From positions 480,109-544,108 of the forward strand of contig NZ_SLYD01000005.1 in NCBI RefSeq assembly GCF_004340945.1: DNA of 64,000 nucleotides, read 5' to 3'. The notes below the pieces were generated by a model. That model did not search any database, was not told the DNA's origin, and worked only from the letters and a program-made list of their open reading frames with translations. Numbering within the stretch: the first letter of the stretch is position 1; the number at the start of each line of letters is the position of its first letter. A program made the translations under genes and the position numbers. Shown here in pieces: positions 1 through 8,454 of the stretch. The DNA comes from Sphingomonas sp. PP-F2F-A104-K0414 (GTDB lineage: Bacteria > Pseudomonadota > Alphaproteobacteria > Sphingomonadales > Sphingomonadaceae).

Positions 1-567
1 CGGATTAACCACCACGGGGGACGGTTTGGCGACCGATACAGGCTTCGGTGCGGCGGACCTAGCTTTCGATGCAGCAGGCGTCGCGGACCGTGGTTCGACC
101 CGCTTGGGCATTTGGGCGCGTGGCAGCACGCCCGGAATGCGCAACGTCTGTCCGGCGGTAAGGTCGGCGGGCTTGGCAATCCCATTGTAGCGCGCCAGCT
201 GATACGACTTCAGGCGGTTGCCCAGGAAACGCTGTGCCAGCCCCGACATCGTGTCGCCTGCCTGCGTGACATAGGCGAAGCTCGTCGGCCCAAGCAGCGC
301 CTTAGGGTCCTCATCGATCGAGGCGCGCAGCACTTGGGCCGACGGGTTCATCGGATCGTTCTTCAGTATTGCGGCAATGCGCTTCTTCGCAGAGCCCACC
401 TCGCCCAGATCGAGCAGAGACAGGATCGTTTCGATCTCGTTCGCCGGTGTGGGTGCTGCGATCGGCGCGAGCTGCGGCCCGGCCTTGGGTCCATGCGAAC
501 AGGCCGCTATCGCCAGAGTCAGTATCAGCGCTCCAACGCGTGTCGTGGTGCGGAAGGAGGGAGTCAT
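1..567 (-). CDS. LysM-domain lipoprotein (C-terminal end outside window)
   Basis: This is a predicted envelope lipoprotein that binds peptidoglycan. The reverse strand reads from an ATG at 567 to the window edge without a stop, so the gene is cut at its 3' end. The N-terminus has a basic stretch, a short hydrophobic helix and a lipobox (LAIAAC), followed by a Pro/Ala linker, a helical segment and a LysM motif at about residues 105-155 (AYVTQAGDTMSGLAQRF ... QTLRIPG). The visible tail is rich in Lys, Pro and Ala. Its start codon overlaps the stop of the EAL gene upstream (ATGA at 564-567), so the two are probably translated together. The substrate is inferred from the LysM family, not seen. 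Confidence 0.85.
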   Translation of the reverse strand, partial: MTPSFRTTTRVGALILTLAIAACSHGPKAGPQLAPIAAPTPANEIETILSLLDLGEVGSAKKRIAAILKNDPMNPSAQVLRASIDEDPKALLGPTSFAYVTQAGDTMSGLAQRFLGNRLKSYQLARYNGIAKPADLTAGQTLRIPGVLPRAQMPKRVEPRSATPAASKARSAAPKPVSVAKPSPVVVNP

Positions 568-2180
568 GCGGTAAGCCTTTCGGTGATCCGACTTTGGATA
601 CGCGGTTGGATGGCCAGCAACTTGGCGAGACCGGTGGTGTCGCGCGCAAACGCGACGAAATCCGCGCCGGTTAGCGGTGGCGAGAAATAATAGCCCTGGA
701 AATGGCTGCACCCGTGCCGCAACAGCCATTCATACTCGGCACGCCGTTCGACCCCTTCGGCAAGGACGCGGATACCGAGCCCTCGGCCCAGCGCGACGAT
801 GCTTTGGCAGATCGCCTGGCTATCGCGTCGCGTGTCGACGTTCGTCACGAACTCGCGGTCGATCTTGATCTTGTCGAACGCAAGCGTCCGCAACGTACTG
901 AAGCTCGAATAGCCTGTACCGAAATCGTCGATGGCAATCCGCACGCCGGTCTTTCGCAGCGCATCGAACAGCCGCGCCGCACGCGTCCCGTCACTCATCG
1001 CAACGCTTTCGGTCAGTTCGATTTCCAGCGCCTCTGCGCCCAGCGAATGTCGCGCCAACGTCCGCGCGACGAGCGCGGCCATGTCGTCACGATCGAGTTG
1101 GTGGCCCGACACGTTTACCGCGACGCGCAGCGAGCTTAGCGCCTGTGCCTGCCATGCCCGCGCTTCGCGTGCGGCGGCGTTCAGCGTCCACATGCCAATT
1201 TCATGGGCTAGACCCATCGCCTCCATCACCGGGACAAAGCGCGATGGCGGTATCTGGCCGCGTGTCGGATGAAACCAGCGGATCAGCGATTCTGCGCCTG
1301 CGACCCGGCCCTCGCCCGCGTCGATCAGCGGCTGATAGCGCATTTCGAACTCGCCGCGCGTCACCGCCTGACGCAGATCCTGTTCGAGCGCATAGCGCTC
1401 TCGCGCTACCGAGACCGGATCGACGGCAGGCTCGACGACCGCGGCGGTCGTACCCGGTTGCAATGCCAGCGACGCCAGCGTTCGCGATAACAACGCTTGC
1501 GATTGACCGTTTGCTGGCATCGTCGCCTGCCGGATACGAACCTCGGGTAGAATCTCGCGATCACCATCGATCACGACGCCGCTTAAGGCATAACCGAGTA
1601 CGTCGAGTTCGGTCCGTGCGGCCTCCTCGGCCACTTCCGCCCCGAACCAGATTGCGAGGCTAGCGCGATCGACATGCGCAACCAGCCGGTCGGCGGGCAA
1701 CATGCGGGTCAGGCGATCGACGACCGCGAGCAAGACGCGTTCGCCGAGTGCCGGATCGAACGCACATAGTCGATCGAAATCCATGAGCCCGACGACACCG
1801 AGTACGCCGTGTCCGTCCGCGTTCATCCGGCAGATCAAGGGCTCGCGGGTGGGCAATCCGGTCACGCCATGCCGGTGCTCGGTCCGATGCCCAACTGCGT
1901 GCAGCTTATCGGCGATCGTCGCGAGACTTCGGGTTACGCGCGCATCTAGCGAGCCCCCATCGCTCGTTTCCGCCAGGTCACCGAGCCGTTGCGCCAGCCG
2001 CGCAGACCAGCTCCAATGCGCAAAGAGGCGATCCAGGACAAGGATCGCGGCACCACCGAGAATCACACCCACGGGAGCGAGACCGGCACGAAGCGTCCAG
2101 CAAACAAGGCTGACAATCGCCACGCATGCGAACCCGAATCGCCAGAGCGAGGGTCGCTGAAAAGTCACGGACATTGCCAT
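564..2180 (-). CDS. Membrane-anchored EAL-domain protein (putative c-di-GMP phosphodiesterase)
   Basis: A 538-residue protein with two predicted membrane helices at about 12-55, a degenerate GGDEF-like domain at about 100-245 (the signature loop reads RASLAIWFG, so it should not make c-di-GMP) and a C-terminal EAL domain at about 265-515. Catalytic landmarks of active EAL domains are present: GAESLIRW (the EAL motif as ESL), ELTES, DDFGTGYSS and a Lys in KIKIDREF, then AEGVE. It therefore probably hydrolyses c-di-GMP at the inner membrane. It is coupled by a 4-base overlap to the LysM lipoprotein. The listed start is MAMSV; the second Met two codons on is also possible. It may act on the PelD-type pathway later in the window, but PelD there lacks its c-di-GMP site. 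Confidence 0.88.
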   Translation of the reverse strand: MAMSVTFQRPSLWRFGFACVAIVSLVCWTLRAGLAPVGVILGGAAILVLDRLFAHWSWSARLAQRLGDLAETSDGGSLDARVTRSLATIADKLHAVGHRTEHRHGVTGLPTREPLICRMNADGHGVLGVVGLMDFDRLCAFDPALGERVLLAVVDRLTRMLPADRLVAHVDRASLAIWFGAEVAEEAARTELDVLGYALSGVVIDGDREILPEVRIRQATMPANGQSQALLSRTLASLALQPGTTAAVVEPAVDPVSVARERYALEQDLRQAVTRGEFEMRYQPLIDAGEGRVAGAESLIRWFHPTRGQIPPSRFVPVMEAMGLAHEIGMWTLNAAAREARAWQAQALSSLRVAVNVSGHQLDRDDMAALVARTLARHSLGAEALEIELTESVAMSDGTRAARLFDALRKTGVRIAIDDFGTGYSSFSTLRTLAFDKIKIDREFVTNVDTRRDSQAICQSIVALGRGLGIRVLAEGVERRAEYEWLLRHGCSHFQGYYFSPPLTGADFVAFARDTTGLAKLLAIQPRIQSRITERLTA

Positions 2181-2786
2181 AACGGTTTGAATAACGACCA
2201 GAATGATACGGTTCGGTTAATCCAGGATGATTTATGGCAAGGCCATCGCATCGATCCTCGGACCATCGTTAGGGATTTCTACGCCGACGTGATCGTCTCC
2301 GGCCGCCCGTCCAATTCGAGACGTCGCGTGGCCCCGACTGTCAGTATAGATCCTGGGGAAAGCCACGAACCAAGTTCGCCCATTGCGATCGGCAGAAGCC
2401 ATGCATTCAGCCACGCTGCGGAATGAGCATCGACCACCTCGACCGGTCCAATCAAGGTCTGAGCGCAGACTCCGTTCAGGGAAGTGAAGTTTGTTTGCCC
2501 ACCTGAGAGAGTGCCGTCGCTGAGGGGGCGGCGAACGCCGGAAACGCTAGCTGCGCGGCGATCTGTACGCATACTGAATTTTGCGAACGGTGCGTGTAGC
2601 GCAGACACAACAAAGCCCCGCTTTGTGGGCGGGGCTATTGTAGAAGATGGTTGCGGGGACATGCAGCCACCTTAACTTGCTGGTTCTCAGTCGCTGGCGC
2701 ACAGCCTAGCGGCGCCCATGAGCGTTCGACGTAAAAGACGCTATAAAGTCCACGCCCTCGTGCCGACATGAGGTAACGATGCGAGT
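2181..2786. other. Non-coding stretch with two hairpins
   Basis: About 600 bases with no gene I can support. It holds a terminator-like hairpin (2614-2636) and a second inverted repeat (2648-2669, TGGTTGC with GCAGCCA). A 127-codon reverse-strand open frame at 2279-2662 covers both hairpins and has no recognisable domain, so I do not call it. The stretch lies beside the rearranged fragments to its right and may be scar DNA. Confidence 0.5.
2614..2636 (-). terminator. Rho-independent-type hairpin
   Basis: The 8-bp perfect stem AGCCCCGC / GCGGGGCT has a 7-base loop and is followed on the reverse strand by a T-rich run (TTTGTTGTGT). It would stop transcripts coming leftward from the sigma factor and FecR region. 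Confidence 0.55.
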
Positions 2787-2903
2787 TCAGTTTGGCATCG
2801 ACGACAGGCTGCTCAGCCCATGCTGAGGGTCCATCCGGAAGATAATGCTCGACGCCCGGACGCAGGCCGAGCTAGAAAATTCCCGTACGGGGACGGACCG
2901 CTG

Positions 2904-3131
2904 CCGCTGCGGGACAGGCTGGATTTGGTCGCCGCATCGGCGCGCGAGATGATCCGCCCCTCGGTCTATGGCCAGGCGATCATCATCCTCGTCTACGCCC
3001 CGCTGCTGACGTTCACCGGCGTCGAGGGCAAGATGTTCGAACCGATGGCATTGACCGTCATCATCGCACTGGTCTTCGCCTTCGTCCTGTCGATGACGTT
3101 CGTGCCGGCCGCGATCGCGATAGCGCTGAGC
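2904..3131 (+). pseudogene. Internal fragment of a CzcA/CusA-type heavy-metal RND pump
   Basis: The forward frame encodes about 75 residues that match the CzcA family closely (LVAASAREMIRP, then GQAIIILVYAPLLTFTGVEG, KMFEPMALTV and FVLSMTFVPA). This is a transmembrane part of a protein that is normally over 1000 residues, so both ends are missing. At about 3131 the RND reading ends abruptly and the other strand begins to read as a TonB receptor. It is a relic joined by rearrangement, not a working gene. Homology is by recognition of the conserved strings. Confidence 0.75.
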
Positions 3132-3735
3132 AGGCCGGTCGACGAGACGGAGAGCCGCAGCGCGTCGGTCGCCTGCCACGTGTCGCTGATGTCGAGCTGG
3201 ACGGTGTTCGTGACGTATTCGTTGTAGAAATTGGTCTTGAACGGGTTGGTGTAGAATTGCTGGAACTCGCTTGGCGCGACGCCCTTTTGCAGGCCGTAGA
3301 GATACGAACCCTGATCGAAGGCATTGCGTTCGTACCAGATCCCACCCTCGATCTTGTGGTCGCCGGCGGCGAACTTGAGCCGCGAGATCACCCCTTTCCG
3401 GTTGATCGCGTAGCGGAGCGCGGACACCGAGACGGGCGAGCCGCCGAACGCCGCGGGCGTCGCGTCGTAGGGGCTCGCATAGGTGCCGATCCCCTTGTCG
3501 AGATGGATGTAGCCGGTCGTGAAACCGCTCAGCCGGGCCCCGAGCGCATAGTCGAGCTTCTCGTACGCCAGCAGATCGCGCCGTACGCCGCCGCCCTGGT
3601 AGATCGTGTCGTCGGCGGCCGCGAACGGTGCCGGCGGGGTGCCGCCGTTCTGGACGATCGTGGCGAGTTGCTCGGCCAGCGCGAAATCGCGGATGTTGTC
3701 GAACCTGTACAGGCGCACCCGTCCGCCAATACACC
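3131..3735 (-). pseudogene. Internal fragment of a TonB-dependent receptor
   Basis: About 200 residues of receptor beta-barrel: alternating strands with aromatic girdles such as YEKLDYALGARLSGF, RLKFAAGDHKIEGGIWYER and NPFKTNFYNEYVTNTVQLDISDTW. The plug, TonB box and C-terminal strand are absent. It continues out of frame from the truncated FecR at about 3730 and stops at the RND fragment near 3131. The order sigma factor, FecR, TonB receptor is the normal iron-uptake cassette, so a deletion that fused FecR to the middle of its own receptor would explain this arrangement. The open frame runs on into the RND antisense to 2993. Confidence 0.72.
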
Positions 3736-4160
3736 CGGCTATTGGTATTGAGGTCGAGCGCTATGCCGGGCGTCACCGCGACCGCCATCCGCTGACCGAC
3801 CCGGGTCTCGGCCATATCGCGCGCCGCAGCGCGGTAGGCGATACCCCCGCCAACTGCTGCGACACCGACGATCGAGCCGGCAGCACGCAGGAGCTGGCGC
3901 CGGTTCGGCCGCGCCATGGTTTTCGACGCAGGCTGCGCTTCAGGCGAAGCCCTCGCCTCGCCCCGTGTGCCGCGCAGTCCGTCGAGATCGCGCCAAGTCC
4001 CGGCGACCTCGGCAAAGGCCACGGCATGGCGGATATCGGAGTCCCGCCACGCCTCGAATGCCGCGACATCCGCCGATCCCGCGTCGAGCGCGGCCAGCCA
4101 GCCGGCAGCCTCGTCGGTCAGGTCGGCATGACGCTGCGGAATGTCGGAACGGCCTGGCAC
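3729..4160 (-). pseudogene. Truncated FecR-type anti-sigma regulator
   Basis: The N-terminal DUF4880 region (LTDEAAGWLAALDAG ... FEAWR) spans residues 10-60, a membrane segment (LLRAAGSIVGVAAVGGGIAY) lies near 90-112, and the FecR domain begins (ETRVGQ ... PGIALDLNTNSRV). It breaks off at about residue 144, whereas the family is usually over 300 residues. After that the frame continues open to 2787 but reads as nonsense, Arg-rich antisense of other genes, because the DNA is now an out-of-frame TonB fragment. It overlaps the sigma-factor gene by 43 bases, as FecI/FecR pairs often do. It could still bind the sigma factor through its N-terminus, but has lost its periplasmic signal-receiving part. 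Confidence 0.78.
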
Positions 4161-4756
4161 GCTTCCTCCGCCTGCGCTTCGCTATCGCGCCGGGCTCTCG
4201 TGATGAGCGCCAGCCCCTTAGCGATATGCTTTTCCACGGTCGAGACCGATATGCAAAGCGCTTCGGCGATGGCGCCCGGCGGCATCCCCTCGACCTTCCG
4301 CATGCGCAGGACGCGCGAGCATTGCGCAGGCAGCGCGTCGATCAGGTCGAGCAGGCGCTGCAACTCGGATCGCCCCGACGCCACCGCAAACGCATCGGGC
4401 GCCGGGTCCGCGACACCCAGGAGATCGAGCGACGCGAACGCGTCGATCCGCACCACGTTCGCGCGACGCAATCGTTCGAGCGCCAGATTGTGCACGATCG
4501 TCAAAACGAAGCCGCGTGGCGTGACGATCGCGCGGTAATCTGGCGTCTTCAGGACCCGCGCATAGGCATCCTGGACCAGATCCTCGGCATTGTCGCGGCC
4601 GCACAGATACGCCGCCTTCGCACGATAGGCCGGCGCATGCGGCAGCACCTCGGCGAGAAACCAGCGGTCGATGTCACGCAGCCAGCTCAACACATGCTCC
4701 AAAAGCCATGCTGAGCCGCCTAGCCCGGTATTCTTACACGACGGGGACAGTGTCAT
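4118..4756 (-). CDS. ECF sigma factor, FecI-like
   Basis: A 212-residue extracytoplasmic-function sigma factor. Region 2 is at about residues 25-90 (YLCGRDNAEDLVQDAYARVLK ... TIVHNLALERLRR) and region 4 at about 130-190 (LDLIDALPAQCSRVLRMRKVEGMPPGAIAEAL with the helix-turn-helix CISVSTVEKHIAKG). It is paired with a FecR-type regulator on the same strand, the usual control of a TonB receptor for iron or haem, but here the regulator and receptor are broken. Family members often begin close to WLRDIDRW, and a GTG at 4693 behind a TTGGAG sequence is an alternative start. It looks intact, yet may have lost its target. Confidence 0.88.
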   Translation of the reverse strand: MTLSPSCKNTGLGGSAWLLEHVLSWLRDIDRWFLAEVLPHAPAYRAKAAYLCGRDNAEDLVQDAYARVLKTPDYRAIVTPRGFVLTIVHNLALERLRRANVVRIDAFASLDLLGVADPAPDAFAVASGRSELQRLLDLIDALPAQCSRVLRMRKVEGMPPGAIAEALCISVSTVEKHIAKGLALITRARRDSEAQAEEACQAVPTFRSVMPT

Positions 4757-5193
4757 TGAAACGTGGCATTCGAACGCAGCCCTCTGCTAATGCCCTGCGG
4801 CTGTATGCTCGCCCCCCGTAAAACGACCCAGTAGCAGACATCGAAACGGTCCGAAGCTCATCCAGACTTCGGACGTGCGTTCAGCTTTGGGCCCACCAAC
4901 GGAAGCAGCGCGACTTTAGGCTCCCGCCGCTCGATCGGCAGGTTCACCTTGGAAGTACCTTTGAGCAGACGAGCCTAATTTTCCCAGCTTGAGAGCCAAG
5001 TCCAGCCAGCTTTCCGGTCAGCGACATTTGTCGATAGCACCGCCTTTCAGGTAGCCGCTCATTCTTCGGGTAGCCCCTCGATTTTAAATCATACCGTCGA
5101 TTAAAATAGCGTGCTTAACCTTTGTAGTGCAGTACGTTGGAGCTGTTCGCCGATGCAGCGCTTTCCTCGAATATTGGTGTTTGGGGAGCTCAC
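4757..5193. other. Intergenic region between divergent sigma factor and bacteriophytochrome genes
   Basis: About 440 bases. It must carry the promoters of both divergent genes. I find no gene, clear operator or strong hairpin. The part from about 5080 to 5130 is AT-richer than its surroundings and is the likelier promoter side of the phytochrome gene. Confidence 0.4.
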
Positions 5194-7743
5194 GTGTCCA
5201 ATCTCGATTTTGCACCTCCTGCGGCAAATGCCGCTGATCTTACCAGCTGCGATCGAGAGCAAATCCAGCACATCAATTCGATCCAGTCATTTGGATTTCT
5301 GCTGGGCATATCAGGCGACTGGACGATTTCGCACGTATCCGCGAACGTCGATCATTTTCTCGGTCTGCCCCTAAATTCAGTGCTCGGTGCCCGATTGCAG
5401 GACGTCATCCGGCACGAAGCGGTCCACGCTATCCGCAACCGGTTGTCGATCTTGATCTCGCCGGACGGCGTCGAGCGATGCTTTAGCGTTCAGCTTCTAG
5501 ACGGCGGTCGATGCTATGATCTCGCGGTCCACCTATCTCAGGACCTGATCATCGTCGAGGCCGAGCCCAGCGCTACACCGATCGATCTGAACGCCGGGGC
5601 AATGGTCCGCTCGATGCTCGCGCGCATCAAGGCGAAGGCCGATTTTCTTCCCGAAGCGGCGCGGCTCATGCAGGCCCTGACCGGTTTTGATCGCGTGATG
5701 ATCTATCGGTTCCATCCAGACGGATCGGGCGAAGTGGTGGCAGAGCGCGCACGCAGCGGGCTCGAGCCATTCCTGGGACTGCGCTATCCCGCCAGCGATA
5801 TTCCGAAACAGGCGCGCGCGTTGCTGGTGCGCAATCCCGTCCGGATCCTGGTCGAGGTCGACGCCGAACCCAGTCCGATCTTTGCCCTGGATGGTGCTGC
5901 AACGGGACCGATCGACCTGTCCATGAGCACGCTGCGCACGCATTCCGCGATGCACGTCGAATTTCTACAGAACATGGGCGTGGGCGCGACGATGACCGTG
6001 TCGCTAGTGCGCGACGGAGCGCTATGGGGACTGATCTCGTGTCACCATCGCGGCCGGCGCCACGTCGGGTTCGAGCAGCGGACTACTGCCGAACTCTTTG
6101 GCGAAGTCCTGTCGCTGCTGATCGAAAAGCGCGAGCGCGCCGAGATCGAATCTTATGAAGTGCACACGCGAGATCTTCGCCGGCAGTTGATCGCAGCAGT
6201 GGTCGAGCGCGGAGCAACGAAGCGTACCGTCGCGCATCTCGCAGCCGATGTAGCTAACCTCATCCCGTGTGACGGGTTCGCGATCTATGTCGATGGGGTG
6301 GTGACCTTGAAAGGCGACACGCCTACCGTTCCGGAGTGTGAGAACCTGCGTCCTTTCCTGGACGAACACGCTGCCGATCGGATATTTGCCACCGCGGAAC
6401 TGGGACGCATGTATCCGCCGGCACGAGATTTCGTCGACCGCGGGGCCGGGATCCTCGTCCTTCCCATCTCTCGCATAACAAAGGATTATCTGGTCTTTTT
6501 CCGGCACGAGACGGCGCATGCCGTCACATGGGCCGGCCGCCCAGACAAACTGCACGAAGTCGGTCCGGACGGACCGCGCATATCGCCCCGCAAGAGCTTT
6601 ACCGCATGGCGCGAGATCGTCCGCGGCAAGTCGATGATCTGGACGACGGCCGAACTTGCGGCTGCGGAGATGATGCGCGTTACCCTGCTCGAGATCGTCC
6701 TGCAAAATGCGGGCATGTCGGCAACGGAAGGTCGGGCGACGACCCAGAAGCAGGAATTGCTTATAGCAGAACTCAACCACCGCGTTCGCAACATCCTCGG
6801 GCTGATCCGTGGTCTGGTGGCGCAAAGCCGGCTCAGTGCGCAGGACGTCGATACCTTCACCTCGGTACTGGGCGACCGCATTCATGCGTTGGCGCGTGCC
6901 CATGACCAGATTACCGCCAAGAACTGGGGGCCAGGCTCGCTAGCGGCGCTGATCGCGACCGAGGCAGGCGCGTTCCTCGGCGACGACGCCGCACGAATAT
7001 CATTCGACGGACCTCCGACGCTGCTGCAGCCGCAAGCCTTCTCGACCGTCGCGCTCGTCATTCACGAACTCATGACCAACGCTGCCAAGCACGGCGCACT
7101 TGCCTGTGCCAAGGGCAATGTCACGATCGCCTGGAATCTCCTGCCAGAGGGCGATCTCGTCCTCCGTTGGACCGAAAATGGCGGCAACGATGTCGCGGCG
7201 CCAACGAGGCGCGGTTTTGGATCGACGATTATCGAGCGGTCGATCCCACACGAACTTGGCGGGGAAGCGAGCCTCGACTACGCGACGCCCGGACTGCGCG
7301 CGCGTTTCGTCGTCCCTGCGACTCTCATCCGGGAGGGCGACGATACGCCACCTACCGTACCCATCAGCGTGCGAGAGAAGGTCGCGCAGTCCTGGATCAC
7401 GGGCGTCGCGCTGCTGGTTGAGGACAACATCATCATCGCCCTTGAGGCGGAACAGCTATTGATCGACTTGGGCGCCCAGAGCGTGCTGGTGGCGAGCACC
7501 GTGGAGGAGGCTTTGCGCCTGTTGGAATCGGAAACCCCGGGCTTCGCGCTTCTCGACATCAACCTTGGCACCGAGACGAGTTGGCCGATTGCCGAACGCT
7601 TGCGTCAACTCGACGTCCCCTTCATTTTTGCGTCCGGTTATGGCGACGCGATCGATTTCCCCATTGAGCACCGTCAAGTCCCGGTCGCGACCAAGCCGTA
7701 TTCGAAAACATCGATCGGTGCGCTGATGTCTGCAAGCGATTGA
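5194..7743 (+). CDS. bphP: Bacteriophytochrome hybrid: PAS-GAF-PHY, HWE histidine kinase, receiver domain
   Basis: A red/far-red photoreceptor kinase of about 849 residues. The start is chosen as GTG at 5194 because GGGGAG lies 5 bases upstream; an in-frame TTG at 5137 has no such site. Cys19 (LTSCDREQIQHINSIQSFG) is the expected biliverdin attachment residue. The GAF domain has MIYRFHPDGSGEVVAE and the PASDIP motif, and the PHY tongue has PRKSF and W-x-E. The kinase is of the HWE class (ELNHRVRNILGLI, HELMTNAAKHG, WTENGG). A C-terminal receiver domain follows (LLVEDN near the start; phospho-acceptor Asp in ALLDINLG). It senses light and relays phosphate to an unknown output. It stands alone, with no haem oxygenase or response regulator beside it. 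Confidence 0.93.
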   Translation: MSNLDFAPPAANAADLTSCDREQIQHINSIQSFGFLLGISGDWTISHVSANVDHFLGLPLNSVLGARLQDVIRHEAVHAIRNRLSILISPDGVERCFSVQLLDGGRCYDLAVHLSQDLIIVEAEPSATPIDLNAGAMVRSMLARIKAKADFLPEAARLMQALTGFDRVMIYRFHPDGSGEVVAERARSGLEPFLGLRYPASDIPKQARALLVRNPVRILVEVDAEPSPIFALDGAATGPIDLSMSTLRTHSAMHVEFLQNMGVGATMTVSLVRDGALWGLISCHHRGRRHVGFEQRTTAELFGEVLSLLIEKRERAEIESYEVHTRDLRRQLIAAVVERGATKRTVAHLAADVANLIPCDGFAIYVDGVVTLKGDTPTVPECENLRPFLDEHAADRIFATAELGRMYPPARDFVDRGAGILVLPISRITKDYLVFFRHETAHAVTWAGRPDKLHEVGPDGPRISPRKSFTAWREIVRGKSMIWTTAELAAAEMMRVTLLEIVLQNAGMSATEGRATTQKQELLIAELNHRVRNILGLIRGLVAQSRLSAQDVDTFTSVLGDRIHALARAHDQITAKNWGPGSLAALIATEAGAFLGDDAARISFDGPPTLLQPQAFSTVALVIHELMTNAAKHGALACAKGNVTIAWNLLPEGDLVLRWTENGGNDVAAPTRRGFGSTIIERSIPHELGGEASLDYATPGLRARFVVPATLIREGDDTPPTVPISVREKVAQSWITGVALLVEDNIIIALEAEQLLIDLGAQSVLVASTVEEALRLLESETPGFALLDINLGTETSWPIAERLRQLDVPFIFASGYGDAIDFPIEHRQVPVATKPYSKTSIGALMSASD

Positions 7744-7947
7744 TATCGGCAATGCGATAGCCGAACCAATTGTAGAAACGACAGGCAATCGCTCCGACCC
7801 ATAGTCGGCCATTCACGCCCCTTCCCACGCTTCCCAACTCCAGGCATCAAATCATTCGGCTGATCGCCATTTCTCGGCGGTCCGGATCGCATGTCTTCAC
7901 AGCTTGAAGCGTGCTGGAAAGCAGATAGCCGGCTTAGATTTCAACAA

Positions 7948-8382
7948 TCAGTCGAACTCAAGGTCCTTGGTCCGAGCAGCGTAGGGCGGACAGTACAGCC
8001 CGTGCGCCTCGGTAGATTTTGCAACTACCGATCCTGCATTTATCACGCACCCCTCTCGTACAATGACGCCCGGATAAAGCGTGACGTTGGCGCCTATCCA
8101 GCAGCCACGTTCGATGAGAACGGGTCGGAGTCGATCTCCGTCGACGCCTCGCCGCCAGACTGAGCGCGTGATGTGGTGGGTCAGCGAGATGATCGTGCAC
8201 CGGTAGCTGATTCGCACCGCTTCGCCGATCTCGACGCCACCGCCGGCGTCGATCAGTCCTTCCGGGCCGACGAACACACCCTTGCGCAGCGTCAGACGAT
8301 GCGGATCGATGACCGTACAGCTCGGATCGATAAACGCGCCTTCTTCCATCGTGATGAGGCGCAGCATGTCTTCGGTCAGCAC
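7948..8382 (-). CDS. Hexapeptide-repeat acyltransferase (maltose/colanic-acid acetyltransferase type)
   Basis: A 144-residue protein with the left-handed beta-helix pattern of trimeric acyl-CoA transferases: repeated (I/V)-G-x-x-x-x strings such as GVFVGPEGLIDAGGGVEIGEAV and CWIGANVTLYPGVIVREGCVINAGSVV. A His in SLTHHI sits where the catalytic His is found in this family. It is shorter than full maltose acetyltransferases (about 180-200 residues). The open frame starts at a GTG at 8382; an ATG five codons later is equally possible, and neither has a good ribosome site. It may O-acetylate a sugar or glycan, but neighbours give no substrate clue. Confidence 0.75.
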   Translation of the reverse strand: MLTEDMLRLITMEEGAFIDPSCTVIDPHRLTLRKGVFVGPEGLIDAGGGVEIGEAVRISYRCTIISLTHHITRSVWRRGVDGDRLRPVLIERGCWIGANVTLYPGVIVREGCVINAGSVVAKSTEAHGLYCPPYAARTKDLEFD

Positions 8383-8454
8383 GGGCGTCTTTTCTCAGTT
8401 CTGCAATCCGCCGTCCGTCGTCGAGACGTCCCCCGCGGTCAACTCCCAAGCGTC

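Noticed and set aside
2279..2662. 127-residue reverse-strand protein
   Set aside because: No domain, no good ribosome site, and the frame crosses a terminator-like hairpin at its start.
2787..4160. A single 457-residue FecR protein
   Set aside because: Only the first 144 or so residues match FecR; the rest is out-of-frame sequence of other genes after a rearrangement.
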